Notes: generated by a model not told the origin, from the sequence alone. 64,000 bases of DNA from Nostoc sp. ATCC 43529 (GCA_003326205.1 LWTK01000036.1:496001-560000); one strand, 5' to 3'. Counted from the stretch's first letter, positions 27,773 through 36,782 are shown. Program-made: numbers and translations.

Positions 27773-27808
27773 GGATGGTGCGTTAGCCTTCGGCATAACA
27801 CACCCTAC
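27773..27808. repeat. intergenic palindrome (GTAGGGTG type)
   Basis: GGATGGTGCGTTAGCC and GGCATAACACACCCTAC form an imperfect hairpin around TTC, 13 bp after the membrane ATPase gene. This repeat type is common in Nostoc; a fragment is also present at 12-25 of the window. It may act as terminator of the 23343-27759 operon. The rest of 27760-28068 shows no gene. Confidence 0.7.
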
Positions 27809-28068
27809 TAGCTGTATTGATTTTATTATGATAAATAATTGTTAATTAGGTGGATAATAGATGCGATCGCAAAATAACGAAAAACGAACCGCAAAGGACG
27901 CAAAGTACACAAAGAAATAAGAGTTTCAGAGAGTTTTTGCGTAAGTCCTAAATAACTTATTAGCTCTTGCATAGAAATTTATGCTTGCTCGCTGTTGGGT
28001 AATTTCATCGTCTATGAATATGCCCTAACAGACTTGAGATTTTATCATTAACGGTTCTTTTTCTCCAA

Positions 28069-29547
28069 ATGCTCGATCAAAGCCAAACACCCCTATTAGA
28101 TGCTTTAAAAGCCAATGCAACACGGTCTCATGCTCCTTTTTACATGCCAGGACACAAACAAGGCAAGGGCATCTCTCAACCTCTAGCGGATTTACTTGGC
28201 AAAGCTGTCTTTCGCGTTGACTTAACCGAATTAGGAGATTTAGATAATCTTTCTGCACCCCAAGGCGTAATTCAAGAAGCACAACAATTAGCAGCCCAAG
28301 CATTCGGCGCTTCGCAAACATGGTTTCTTGTTAACGGTTCTACCTGTGGGGTTGAGGCGGCAATTCTCGCTACTTGTGGCACAGGGGATAAAATCATTCT
28401 GCCTCGAAATGTGCATTCTTCTGCGATCGCCGGCTTAATTCTTTCTGGTGCAATACCAGTTTTTCTCAATCCTGAATATGACCCAATTTTAGATATTGCC
28501 CACAGCATCACGCCTGCTGCTGTAGAATCTGCACTCCAACAACATCCTGACGCCAAAGCTGTATTGACAGTCTACCCGACATATTACGGTGTTTGCGGAA
28601 ATTTGAGGGCGATCGCCAATATTACCCATCAATATAATATTCCTCTACTGGTAGATGAAGCACACGGCGCACACTTTAACTTTCATCCCGAATTGCCCAC
28701 TCCAGCTTTAGCCGCAGGTGCAGATTTAACTGTACAATCCATCCACAAAGTACTCGGTGCCATGACACAGGCATCAATGCTGCACATCCAAGGTAATAGA
28801 ATAGATAGCGATCGCATTAGTAAAGCCTTGCAACTCCTACAGTCTACCAGTCCCAGTTATATACTTTTAGCTTCCCTAGATGCAGCGCGTCAGCAAATGG
28901 CACTCCACGGAAAAACGCTGATGTCTCACACTTTGGAACTTGCCCAAGAAGCCAGAACCAAAATCAGCCAACTTCCTGGATTATCTGTCTTAAGCCCCCC
29001 TTCTCAAGGGGGGTTGGGGGGATCTGCTGGCTTTGTGGCTTTAGATCAAACGCGATTAACTGTGACTGTTTCTAATTTAGGTTTAACCGGATTTGCCGCA
29101 GATGAAATTCTAGATGAAAAGTTTGCGGTGACTGCTGAATTTCCCTCCCCGCAGCACCTTACTTTTATTATTAGTTTGGGCAATACCGCAGCTGATATTC
29201 ACCAATTAGTCCAAGGTTTTACCATTCTCGCCAAAGAATATCGCCCAACTAACGCTACTGTTAAAAACTATATTTTGCAGGATTTTTCCACAAAATTCGA
29301 TACTAATTTACATTTGTCTCCCCGTGAAGCTTTTTTTGCTGTTAGTGAAACATTACCTTTAGCAAAGACTTGCGATCGCATTTGTGCCGAAATCGTGTGT
29401 CCCTATCCTCCAGGAATTCCCGCGTTAATGCCAGGGGAACTCATCACCAAACCCGTTCTTGACTACTTGCAACAAATCCAGGCGATGGGAGGATTTCTCA
29501 GCGGTTGCAATGACACTACCCTCAAAACGTTAAAAGTTGTTAAATAG
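28069..29547 (+). CDS. Orn/Lys/Arg decarboxylase-family PLP enzyme
   Basis: This 492-residue PLP enzyme of fold type I shows FYMPGHKQGKG, VNGSTCGVEAAI, DEAHGAHF and the PLP Lys in VQSIHKVLGAMTQA. The C-terminal PYPPGIPALMPGE is typical of the short Orn/Lys/Arg decarboxylase subfamily found in cyanobacteria, which probably decarboxylates a basic amino acid in polyamine metabolism. The insert LSPPSQGGLGGS (28994-29021) is a repeat read in frame and is not expected in homologues. No partner genes are adjacent. Confidence 0.88.
   Translation: MLDQSQTPLLDALKANATRSHAPFYMPGHKQGKGISQPLADLLGKAVFRVDLTELGDLDNLSAPQGVIQEAQQLAAQAFGASQTWFLVNGSTCGVEAAILATCGTGDKIILPRNVHSSAIAGLILSGAIPVFLNPEYDPILDIAHSITPAAVESALQQHPDAKAVLTVYPTYYGVCGNLRAIANITHQYNIPLLVDEAHGAHFNFHPELPTPALAAGADLTVQSIHKVLGAMTQASMLHIQGNRIDSDRISKALQLLQSTSPSYILLASLDAARQQMALHGKTLMSHTLELAQEARTKISQLPGLSVLSPPSQGGLGGSAGFVALDQTRLTVTVSNLGLTGFAADEILDEKFAVTAEFPSPQHLTFIISLGNTAADIHQLVQGFTILAKEYRPTNATVKNYILQDFSTKFDTNLHLSPREAFFAVSETLPLAKTCDRICAEIVCPYPPGIPALMPGELITKPVLDYLQQIQAMGGFLSGCNDTTLKTLKVVK
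28994..29021. repeat. CCCCCTTCTCAAGGGGGG repeat inside a coding region
   Basis: This GC-rich palindromic repeat (CCCCCC, TTCTCAA, GGGGGG, TTGGGGGG) lies inside the decarboxylase gene and is translated as PPSQGGLGG. The same sequence is commonly seen between genes in cyanobacteria (general knowledge). The frame stays open, so it is tolerated, probably in a surface loop. Confidence 0.75.
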
Positions 29548-29597
29548 CGTGCTAGTTTCGTAATTTTCCCACATCTACTTAAGTTAATACAAAACTA

Positions 29598-29669
29598 GTC
29601 ACAAAAGCTGCTTTTAAAGTCACAAAAGCTGCTTTTAAAGTTACAAAAGCTGCTTTTAGAGTCGCAAAA
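29598..29669 (+). repeat. 21-bp tandem repeat, 3.4 copies
   Basis: The unit GTCACAAAAGCTGCTTTTAAA occurs three times (29598-29618, 29619-29639 and 29640-29660) and is followed by a partial copy. Each unit contains the self-complementary core AAAAGC-T-GCTTTT, so the array can form serial small hairpins. It lies between the decarboxylase and the ABC transporter gene. Confidence 0.85.
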
Positions 29670-29858
29670 TTATAGTATTTGGTATATTTCGCCACAAACG
29701 CAATCAAACAACTTGCTTAAAATGATCCCAAATTTTTGGCAGCATAGCGCATGAAGCGAACTTATTTACATATTTTCGCTCATGCGCTATTTCCTTGTCC
29801 CCACCTTCTACAATAAAAATAGATTTATTGAGATTTGTATAGTTGGGGAAAAGCTGTC

Positions 29859-30878
29859 ATGGCTCCCGCCGTTTTAATTCAAAATTTGCAAAAATCCTAC
29901 GGCACGGTGGTTGCCGTTAAGGATGTTTCCTTTCAGGTAGAGTCAGGAGAAATCTTTGGTTTACTTGGCCCCAACGGTGCTGGCAAAACTACCACCTTGC
30001 GTGCCTTGTGTACCCTCACCACACCGGATGCTGGCAAAATCGAAGTATCTGGGATCTCTGTCTTAGATAATCCGAGACTAGCAAGACAAAAACTAGGCTA
30101 TGTAGCTCAGGAAGTCGCTATAGATAAAGTGTTGACTGGACGAGAACTGCTGCAATTGCAAGCAGCACTTTATCACATCCCAGGCGCAGTAGCCAAACAG
30201 CGTATTGAGACAGTATTGGATTTACTCGGTTTACAAGAATACGCCAATAAAAAAACCGGAACCTACTCTGGCGGTTTACGCAAACGCCTTGATTTAGCTG
30301 CTGGGTTACTCCACGCACCGGATGTTTTAGTCTTAGACGAGCCAACTGTAGGGCTTGACATAGAAAGCAGATTCGTGGTATGGGAGTTTTTGAGAAAATT
30401 ACGTGCCTCTGGGACGACGGTAGTAATTACCAGCCATTATTTAGAAGAGATTGACGCCCTAGCCGATCGCGTGGCAATTATCGATCGCGGCGTTGTGATT
30501 GCGGCTGGGACACCTTCCCAATTGAAAGATAAAGTAGGTGGCGATCGCATCACTTTGCGAATTCAGGAGTTTTCCCCCATTGAAGAAGCAGAAATTGCTA
30601 AAAACCTCCTCCAATCTTTGCCCTTCGTCCAAGAAGTCATCATCAACAGCGCCCAAGGTAATTCTCTCAACTTGGTGGTGACGCCCCAAAATGACGTTCT
30701 CATCAACATACAGCAAACCCTAAATACTGCTGGCTTGCCCATATTTGGCATCGCCCAATCTCGCCCCAGTCTCGATGACGTTTACCTCGCCGCCACAGGA
30801 CGCACCCTGATGGATGCAGAACTAGCAGCGATCGCCACTCGCGATCCCAAAGCTGAGAAAAAGCAGAATATGAGATAG
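29859..30878 (+). CDS. ABC transporter ATP-binding protein (DrrA-like)
   Basis: This 339-residue ATPase subunit of a drug- or lipid-exporting ABC system has Walker A GPNGAGKTTT, signature YSGGLRKRLDLAAG, Walker B VLVLDEPTVGLD, switch His in TSHYLEE, and a C-terminal extension as in DrrA/CcmA-type proteins. The permease is encoded 156 bp downstream on the same strand. ATG 29859 (MAPAVL) is preferred over TTG 29835. Confidence 0.92.
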   Translation: MAPAVLIQNLQKSYGTVVAVKDVSFQVESGEIFGLLGPNGAGKTTTLRALCTLTTPDAGKIEVSGISVLDNPRLARQKLGYVAQEVAIDKVLTGRELLQLQAALYHIPGAVAKQRIETVLDLLGLQEYANKKTGTYSGGLRKRLDLAAGLLHAPDVLVLDEPTVGLDIESRFVVWEFLRKLRASGTTVVITSHYLEEIDALADRVAIIDRGVVIAAGTPSQLKDKVGGDRITLRIQEFSPIEEAEIAKNLLQSLPFVQEVIINSAQGNSLNLVVTPQNDVLINIQQTLNTAGLPIFGIAQSRPSLDDVYLAATGRTLMDAELAAIATRDPKAEKKQNMR

Positions 30879-30885
30879 GGGCTGG

Positions 30886-31019
30886 GGACAAGGAAGACAA
30901 GGAAGACAAGGAAGACAAGGCAGACAAGGGAGATGGGGAAAATAACTCCTAACTCCTAACTCTCAACTCCTAACTCCTAACTCCTAACTCCCAATCCCCA
31001 ATCCAAAATCTAAAATCCA
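30886..31019. repeat. tandem repeats between the ABC genes
   Basis: Four to five copies of AAGGAAGACA are followed by about six heptamers of the CCTAACT type and by AATCCAAAATC copies. This splits the ATPase and permease genes by 156 bp, although they probably form one operon. Confidence 0.75.
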
Positions 31020-31034
31020 AAATCCAAAATTCTT

Positions 31035-31922
31035 ATGAGTGTTACTCCTAAATCCGATCTTAATTGGCAGACATTGGCATCGCCCCAAGCAGATGCTAAT
31101 GCTGCTCCTAATTTTTTTGGTGAATTGGTACAAGAGACGTTGGCTTTAACTCGTCGCTTGTTTATTCAATTGCAACGTCGCCCTTCGACATTAATCGCCG
31201 GAATTATTCAGCCGGTTATGTGGTTGGTGCTGTTTGGCGCTTTATTTCAAAATGCACCCAAGGGCTTATTTGGCAGTACGACAAATTACGGTCAATTTTT
31301 GGCTGCGGGAGTAATTGTATTTACAGCATTTGCTGGAGCGCTGAATGCTGGTTTACCTGTGATGTTTGACCGCGAGTTCGGCTTTTTGAATCGTTTGCTG
31401 GTAGCACCTTTAGCATCACGGTTTTCCATTGTCTTTGCTTCGGCAATCTTCATCATCAGCCAAAGTTTACTGCAAGCAGCGGTAATTGTAGGAGCAGCGG
31501 CGTTTTTAGGTGCGGGAATACCTGATGCAGCTGGTTTAGGTGCGATCGCTTTAATCGTTTTCCTCCTAGCTTTGGGTGTGACAGCCATTTCCCTGGGCTT
31601 AGCTTTTGCTTTACCCGGTCACATCGAACTAATTGCGGTAATTTTCGTCACTAACTTACCACTATTATTTGCTAGTACTGCTTTAGCTCCTCTCTCGTTT
31701 ATGCCCCAGTGGTTGCAGGTTGTGGCTACCTTAAATCCTCTTAGCTATGCGATCGAACCCATTCGCTATCTCTATCTCCACAGCAGTTGGGCATTGGATA
31801 GTGTAGTTATGCAGGCTCCTTGGGGTGATGTTACCTTTGGGGGGGCGTTGTTGGTGTTGTTTGGCTTTGCCCTTGTCGCTTTAATTAGCATTCAGCCCCA
31901 ACTACGACGGACTCTTGCTTAA
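31035..31922 (+). CDS. ABC-2 type permease
   Basis: This 295-residue permease has six predicted membrane helices in the ABC-2 pattern: RRPSTLIAGIIQPVMWLVLFGALF, a long amphipathic loop with FDREFGFLNRLLVAPLAS, and a conserved ATLNPLSYAIEPIRY. It forms the membrane part of the exporter with the ATPase at 29859. The substrate is unknown. Confidence 0.92.
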   Translation: MSVTPKSDLNWQTLASPQADANAAPNFFGELVQETLALTRRLFIQLQRRPSTLIAGIIQPVMWLVLFGALFQNAPKGLFGSTTNYGQFLAAGVIVFTAFAGALNAGLPVMFDREFGFLNRLLVAPLASRFSIVFASAIFIISQSLLQAAVIVGAAAFLGAGIPDAAGLGAIALIVFLLALGVTAISLGLAFALPGHIELIAVIFVTNLPLLFASTALAPLSFMPQWLQVVATLNPLSYAIEPIRYLYLHSSWALDSVVMQAPWGDVTFGGALLVLFGFALVALISIQPQLRRTLA

Positions 31923-31954
31923 GATAATAGAGAGCAATTTTCGAGTCAAAATCC

Positions 31955-32446
31955 ATGAAAAAACCATTTTTACAAATTACTAGACTCTTCTTGGCTACCG
32001 CAGCCGGAATTAGCTTCGCTCCCTTACTGATGGCTCAACCTAGTTTGGCTCAACTCAGTCCAGCCGATGCTTTTCCTAGTGGTAGTACAACAGACCAAAA
32101 TACCGATCCCTTTTCCCGCTCGAATTCAGATAATTTCAACATGTTCGATCTGATTCACCGGGCAAATTTCGGAACTCTCAACTGGAATTCTCAACAACAG
32201 AACGAACAACTCAACTCAACCGCAGAAGCTTTTAAAGCTAGACAGCAACAATTACTCCAATGTCGTCAGCAAGGGCAACTAACAACCCCAGGATCGACAT
32301 CGGTTGCATCAGCGTCGCCGACATCATCAACTCAACCAGCAACAGCAGCTCCTTTAAAAACAAATCAACAGCAACCACTCCAGTGCCAGCAAGCACAACA
32401 AGCGAACCCACAGTTACCATCGTTTAAATTACCATCAGGTAACTGA
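31955..32446 (+). CDS. exported Gln-rich hypothetical protein
   Basis: This 163-residue protein has a clear Sec signal peptide (KK near the N-terminus, hydrophobic core, cleavage after AQPSLA about residue 32). The mature part is rich in Gln, Ser, Thr and Pro, with two LQCRQQ/LQCQQ motifs that each carry one Cys. It is probably periplasmic, and it lies 32 bp behind the ABC permease, so it may share that transcript. No domain is recognised. A strong terminator follows. Confidence 0.75.
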   Translation: MKKPFLQITRLFLATAAGISFAPLLMAQPSLAQLSPADAFPSGSTTDQNTDPFSRSNSDNFNMFDLIHRANFGTLNWNSQQQNEQLNSTAEAFKARQQQLLQCRQQGQLTTPGSTSVASASPTSSTQPATAAPLKTNQQQPLQCQQAQQANPQLPSFKLPSGN

Positions 32447-32460
32447 ATTCAAATGAATAA

Positions 32461-32488
32461 TCCCAACCCCAAGCTTTTGGGGTTGGGG
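32461..32488 (+). terminator. terminator after the exported protein
   Basis: CCCAACCCCAA pairs with TTGGGGTTGGG around GCTT, an 11-bp GC-rich stem. It lies 14 bp after the stop codon and closes the ABC exporter unit. Confidence 0.8.
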
Positions 32489-32615
32489 TCAGACTTTTCA
32501 AAAATCCTTAGTTATAGCAGTTGCCAGCTAGGTTGTGACATAAATTAATTGTCAAACCCACACACCAAGAAACTTTTCAGCCTGTTGCCTATTGCCTGCT
32601 ATATGAGGCAAAAAA

Positions 32616-33053
32616 CTACAACCCAAGTGCAGCTAAAACATCCTCAGCATGGGTGGTAGTATTTACGCTGGCGTCAACATGGGTAATTTTGCCGTCCGGG
32701 CCAATTACGTAGGTGACGCGCTTGGCGTAACCGCCGCCATCCACATCAAAAGCTTTGATGAGGGATTTGTCGGTGTCAGCCAGTAGAGGAAAATTCAAAT
32801 TATATTTTTGGGTGAATGCCTGATGAGAAACTTCATCATCTGCACTAACTCCCAGAACTACAACATCTTGACTTTGATATTTAGATTGGGCATCTCGAAA
32901 ACTACAAGCTTGTTTGGTGCAGCCTGGAGTATCATCTTTGGGGTAAAAATACAAAACAACTGTCTTCCCAGCAAAATCAGATAAAGAGACTGTGTTGCCG
33001 TTTGTATCTTTGGCGGTAAATGCAGGTGCATCCGTACCAACTGCTAGAGGCAT
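32616..33053 (-). CDS. bcp: peroxiredoxin Q / BCP thioredoxin-dependent peroxidase
   Basis: This 145-residue atypical two-Cys peroxiredoxin has peroxidatic Cys45 in DDTPGCTKQAC and resolving Cys50 five residues later. It reduces hydroperoxides with thioredoxin. Family features include VLYFYPKDDTPGC, VLGVSADD and RVTYVIGPDGKI. No transit or signal peptide. Transcribed alone. Confidence 0.94.
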   Translation of the reverse strand: MPLAVGTDAPAFTAKDTNGNTVSLSDFAGKTVVLYFYPKDDTPGCTKQACSFRDAQSKYQSQDVVVLGVSADDEVSHQAFTQKYNLNFPLLADTDKSLIKAFDVDGGGYAKRVTYVIGPDGKITHVDASVNTTTHAEDVLAALGL

Positions 33054-33236
33054 AATTAACCTTTCCTGTTTCAGATTGTTGATGCACTTGAAATTTTACA
33101 ATAATTTATAATGATTAAATATATTTACTAAAAAACAACATAACTATACTATTCTGCTGTTAATGAGCTAACTGGTGCAAAAAAAATATATTCTGAAATT
33201 AATTTTTATTCCAAGAAAAATCTCTACCCATAGATA

Positions 33237-33638
33237 ATGCCTCCTGTTGTCCAAAACCCAAAAACTTTTGTCTATCCTCCTAGAACAATCGAAAGAGCCG
33301 AACGCTCCCTAAGATGTTCGCCCTTTAATCCATCTTTATTTAAACTCATGCGACACCAGAGTGTATCGTTGAGTGCGATCGCCTTGGAAAATGGATTTAA
33401 GCAGGGTTATACTCAGCGCCCTTTATCAGAATTAGCATGTGACGACGCCTTGGGTTGGCTGATTCAAGTGGGTGTATTGCGCCGAGAAGTCGATGGTCAG
33501 GGAATTACAGATAGTTTTCGCCTCACTCCCTTGGGACGCCAGTTGATAGAACAACATCAGGGGGAAAATTGGCGTACTCCTTCATGGCGCGATCGTTTAT
33601 ACAATGCAGTGATTCGTTGGTTGCGGTTACCCTTTTAG
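33237..33638 (+). CDS. Npun_F0494 family protein
   Basis: This 133-residue protein has a conserved cyanobacterial pattern: RTIERAERSLRCSPFNPSLF, SLSAIALENGF, LSELACDDALGWLIQVGVLRREVDGQGITDSFRLTPLG. The last part looks like a winged-helix DNA-binding fold. The function is not known; a regulatory role would be an inference from the fold. The family name is given from memory. Confidence 0.72.
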   Translation: MPPVVQNPKTFVYPPRTIERAERSLRCSPFNPSLFKLMRHQSVSLSAIALENGFKQGYTQRPLSELACDDALGWLIQVGVLRREVDGQGITDSFRLTPLGRQLIEQHQGENWRTPSWRDRLYNAVIRWLRLPF

Positions 33639-33947
33639 AACAGAAAACTAAAGAGTTAGGATTAGCGAATCAAAGGGAACAATTAATATACTGAAACATG
33701 ACACCCATTCATGAAGTCTTTACAATGTGGTGAGGTATTGGGATTGGGCATTGGGAGATAGGGGAGATGAGGAGCAAACGAGCAGGTAAGGCAGGGGAAA
33801 AGGTTAAAGGGAAAAGGGAAAAGGTATAAATTTAACCTTTCTCCTTTACCCCTTTCCCTTTTCGCATTTCCAATGCCCTATGCCCTATGCCCCATACCCA
33901 ATACCCGTAAAATTTCACCTTATATATTAAAAACCTGAATAGTGACT

Positions 33948-35426
33948 ATGAAATCAATTATGGTGGTGGGGACAACATCCCACGCAGGGAAATCACTCTT
34001 AACTACAGCTATTTGTCGAATTTTGTCGCGGCGTGGTTGGCGGGTGGCTCCCTTTAAAGGTCAAAATATGGCTTTAAATGCTTATGTCACTGCCAGTGGT
34101 GGAGAAATTGGTTACGCGCAGGCAGTACAAGCTTGGGCTGCGGGAGTCGTACCTTGGGTAGAAATGAACCCAATTTTACTTAAGCCCCAAGGGGATATGA
34201 CTTCGCAAGTAATTATCAAAGGTAGACCTGTGGGCAAAGTGGGTGCCGCAGATTACTACGAGCAATATTTTGAACTTGGCTGGCGGACAATTGAAGAATC
34301 GCTACAGCATTTAGGGACAGAATTTGACTTGCTGGTTTGTGAAGGTGCTGGTAGTCCAGCGGAGATTAACCTTAAGCACCGTGATTTAACGAATATGCGC
34401 GTAGCAAAATATTTGAATGCGCCAACTCTACTAGTAGTTGATATCGATCGGGGTGGCGCTTTTGCCCATGTGGTTGGCACTCTAGAGTTATTGGAACCTG
34501 ATGAACGCGCTTTAATTAAAGGTGTAGTAATTAACAAATTTCGAGGACAGCGATCGCTCCTAGAACCAGGAATAAAATGGTTGGAAGAACGCACAGGTAT
34601 TCCCGTTGTTGGCGTTATACCCTACTTACAAGAAGTATTTCCGGCGGAAGATTCCCTTGATTTACTAGAACGTCAATCAAATAAAGCCCAAACTGACCTC
34701 AATATTGCCGTTATTCGTTTACCCAGAATTGCCAACTTCACTGATTTTGACCCTCTAGAATCTGAAAGTTCAGTTTCAGTAAAATTTATCAGCCCTAAGC
34801 AAGATTTAGGACATCCAGACGCAGTAATTATCCCAGGTACAAAGACCACAATTGCAGATTTGTTACTGCTACAAAAAAGCGGTATGGCAGAAGCTATCCA
34901 ACATTATGCAGCCTCTGGGGGAACAGTTTTAGGCATCTGTGGTGGGTATCAAATGCTGGGACAAATCATAGCCGACCCAGAAGGAATAGAAGGACAAGCC
35001 GGTAGATTTCAAGGGTTAAATCTTTTACCAATCAGAACTGTAATTACAGGACAGAAAATTGCCCGTCAGCGGCAAGTCAGCTCGAATTATCCACAATTGG
35101 GCTTGCCAGTTAATGGCTTTGAGATCCACCAAGGGCGATCGCGCATTGAACAGCAAGGAATAGATAGTCAATCTTACCATGCGCTATTTGATGATATTAA
35201 CTTAGGGTTAGTGGATAGTTGTCAATCAGTCTGGGGTACTTACCTCCACGGAATTTTTGACAACGGGCCTTGGCGTCGGGCTTGGTTAAATCGCCTCCGC
35301 CAACAACGGGGTTTAAAATCTCTGCCCACTGGTGTTGCTAACTATCGGGAACACCGAGAACAGATTTTAGATTCCCTAGCTGCTGAAGTTGAAAACCATT
35401 TAGACTTAACTCCGTTTTTGTCTTAA
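33948..35426 (+). CDS. cobQ: cobyric acid synthase
   Basis: This 492-residue amidotransferase converts adenosylcobyrinic acid a,c-diamide to cobyric acid in B12 synthesis. The N-terminal ATP-binding domain has VGTTSHAGKSLLTTAICRIL, APFKGQNMALN and EGAGSPAEINL. The C-terminal glutamine amidotransferase has nucleophile Cys in LGICGGYQMLG and the His in WGTYLHGIFDN. ATG 33948 is chosen over the GTG two codons upstream. No other cob genes are adjacent, and no cobalamin riboswitch was seen. Confidence 0.96.
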   Translation: MKSIMVVGTTSHAGKSLLTTAICRILSRRGWRVAPFKGQNMALNAYVTASGGEIGYAQAVQAWAAGVVPWVEMNPILLKPQGDMTSQVIIKGRPVGKVGAADYYEQYFELGWRTIEESLQHLGTEFDLLVCEGAGSPAEINLKHRDLTNMRVAKYLNAPTLLVVDIDRGGAFAHVVGTLELLEPDERALIKGVVINKFRGQRSLLEPGIKWLEERTGIPVVGVIPYLQEVFPAEDSLDLLERQSNKAQTDLNIAVIRLPRIANFTDFDPLESESSVSVKFISPKQDLGHPDAVIIPGTKTTIADLLLLQKSGMAEAIQHYAASGGTVLGICGGYQMLGQIIADPEGIEGQAGRFQGLNLLPIRTVITGQKIARQRQVSSNYPQLGLPVNGFEIHQGRSRIEQQGIDSQSYHALFDDINLGLVDSCQSVWGTYLHGIFDNGPWRRAWLNRLRQQRGLKSLPTGVANYREHREQILDSLAAEVENHLDLTPFLS

Positions 35427-35436
35427 GCTAAAATGC

Positions 35437-35512
35437 TTTGAAATGTCATTAGTCATTAGTCATTAGTCATTGGTCAAAGAACGAAGGACAAATGACAAAT
35501 GACAAATGACAA
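35437..35512. repeat. heptamer tandem repeat (TCATTAG, then AAATGAC)
   Basis: GTCATTA copies face AAATGAC copies, giving a hairpin between cobQ and the ferredoxin gene. Same STRR class as the other blocks in this window. Confidence 0.75.
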
Positions 35513-35536
35513 TACTAAATCAAAAGCGTAAGATTG

Positions 35537-35773
35537 ATGATTGTTCGTGTCCGTTTTTTACCAGATGATGTCACAGTAGAAGCCGAAGTGGGAGAAGCCC
35601 TTTTGGATGTAGCAGACCGGGCTGGAGTATTTATTCCCACCGGTTGTCTAATGGGGTCTTGTTACGCTTGCACCGTGGAATTAGAAGATGGAGAAAACAT
35701 CCGCGCTTGTATCACTGCGATACCACCACGCGAAGAATTAACGATTAATTTGTTTAGCGACCCAACTTGGTAG
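35537..35773 (+). CDS. 2Fe-2S ferredoxin-like protein
   Basis: This 78-residue protein has the plant-type ferredoxin motif Cys-x4-5-Cys-x2-Cys (TGCLMGSCYACTVEL) and a fourth Cys in NIRACITAI, all four needed to bind a [2Fe-2S] cluster. It is shorter than photosynthetic PetF. Its electron partner is unknown; nearness to cobQ may suggest a cofactor-pathway role, but this is speculative. ATG 35537 is preferred over TTG 35534. Confidence 0.85.
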   Translation: MIVRVRFLPDDVTVEAEVGEALLDVADRAGVFIPTGCLMGSCYACTVELEDGENIRACITAIPPREELTINLFSDPTW

Positions 35774-35953
35774 TTTTTTAACCCTCTAATACTAACTCTC
35801 CATGAAGATGCACCTAATATTTTTTAAACGAACCGCAAAGGACGCAAAGGACACAAAGGAAGAGATAACTTACATTAATTATTCAGTGCAAGTTGACAGA
35901 GAATTGGTATAAGTGCAGAAAGTCAGATAAAGAAGTAGAAGAGAACAAACAAG

Positions 35954-36172
35954 GTGAGTAAGCTTAAATACCAAATGCTTATTCAATGGTCTGAAGAAGA
36001 TAATTGCTTCTTGGTAGGATTCCCTGATTTCGCAGGACAAAGCTGGCGGACTCATGGGGATACTTACGAGTTGGCTGTAGCAAATGGAATTGAAGCTTTA
36101 GAATCTCTAATTATTGCTTACCAAGCTGTAGGCGATTCACTTCCAAAACCATCTTATGAGGCTGGATTATAG
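35954..36172 (+). CDS. HicB-family protein
   Basis: This 72-residue protein is of the partial RNase H-like HicB fold: KYQMLIQWSEEDNCFLVGFPDFAG..THGDTYELAVANGIEALESLI. The HicB type normally works as antitoxin to the HicA mRNA interferase. No hicA gene lies next to it, so it may be an orphan. It starts at GTG with AAGG upstream, and its 3' end overlaps the disrupted minus-strand gene by 19 bp. Confidence 0.8.
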   Translation: MSKLKYQMLIQWSEEDNCFLVGFPDFAGQSWRTHGDTYELAVANGIEALESLIIAYQAVGDSLPKPSYEAGL

Positions 36173-36559
36173 GGAATTGAACTACCAAAAAGACTTTCAC
36201 TAAAAAGATTGTGCAAATTCACAGTTTCTATATCACCATTATCAAACTGAACAACAACGTCATGAGATAAAGTCTCTTTCAGAATTTTTGCAATCCTACC
36301 GGATGGATAAACTCTACATTTACCACCAATATAAAAATCGTGGCGTTGCTGAATTATGGGATGAAACCCGATCTATTGAAATCTTAAACTCCTTATTCTC
36401 TCTGCGCCTCTGCGCCTCTGCGTGAGATAAATCATCCCGCAATTATGCAACGCCAAAATCGTAAGTTCCTCTATCAGCTTTAGAGCAAGGTACTCCTTTA
36501 AAGAAAAGTGTATTTATACCAGATTCATCAATGATGTTCAAATTAATGTGACGACGCAT
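36154..36559 (-). pseudogene. small gene split by a MITE insertion
   Basis: The 5' part (from ATG 36559) reads MRRHINLNIIDESG..KADRGTYDF and then runs into the element and stops. The 3' part, in the other fragment, reads YIGGKCRVYPSGRIAKILK..NPAS and ends at 36154. Removing 36341-36455 plus one AAATCG copy joins GAT TTT TAT in frame and gives an uninterrupted 94-codon gene. Protein-like composition on both sides and the exact restoration support a recent insertion. The family is unrecognised. The gene is probably inactive. Confidence 0.82.
36341..36455. mobile_element. 115-bp MITE with 6-bp target duplication
   Basis: Terminal inverted repeats of 24 bp (TGGCGTTGC and GGGATGA shared; 20 of 24 positions match) enclose a small interior with TCTCTGCGCCTCTGCG units. 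The direct repeat AAATCG flanks both ends (36335-36340 and 36456-36461). No coding capacity. The transposase family is not determined; the ends and 6-bp duplication differ from the TA-flanked MITE at 6775. Confidence 0.82.
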
Positions 36560-36726
36560 TGAATTTTCACTTAATTTTTAACAATAAAGCAAATTATAAC
36601 ATCTTATAATAAGTGTTATAGTCTAAACAAGATTTTTGTGTATTAAAAATCTCTTAATCCCTAATCAGTAATAGAGATGTGCGATCGCATCTCCTTTAAA
36701 CCTTTAAAAATCCATATTGTCCCTAT

Positions 36727-36772
36727 CAGACAGCAAGAAACTTTTATACTTTGTTTCTTACTGCCTGTTTTT
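36727..36772. terminator. hairpin 3' of the SRPBCC gene
   Basis: CAGACAGCAAGAAAC pairs with GTTTCTTACTGCCTG around a 13-base loop; 13 of 15 pairs match. It lies just beyond the stop of the minus-strand SRPBCC gene and is followed by T-runs on the plus strand. Confidence 0.6.
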
Positions 36773-36782
36773 GCTATCTATA

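Noticed and set aside
33660-33940. Possible riboswitch upstream of cobQ
   Set aside because: The region is mostly GGGAAAAGG / CCCTTTTCC-type repeat; no cobalamin-box-like conserved sequence was seen.
36180-36420. Plus-strand open frame opposite the MITE-split gene, reading like RGVAELWDE
   Set aside because: The minus-strand reading is restored exactly by removing the MITE, so the plus-strand frame is a shadow that runs into the element.
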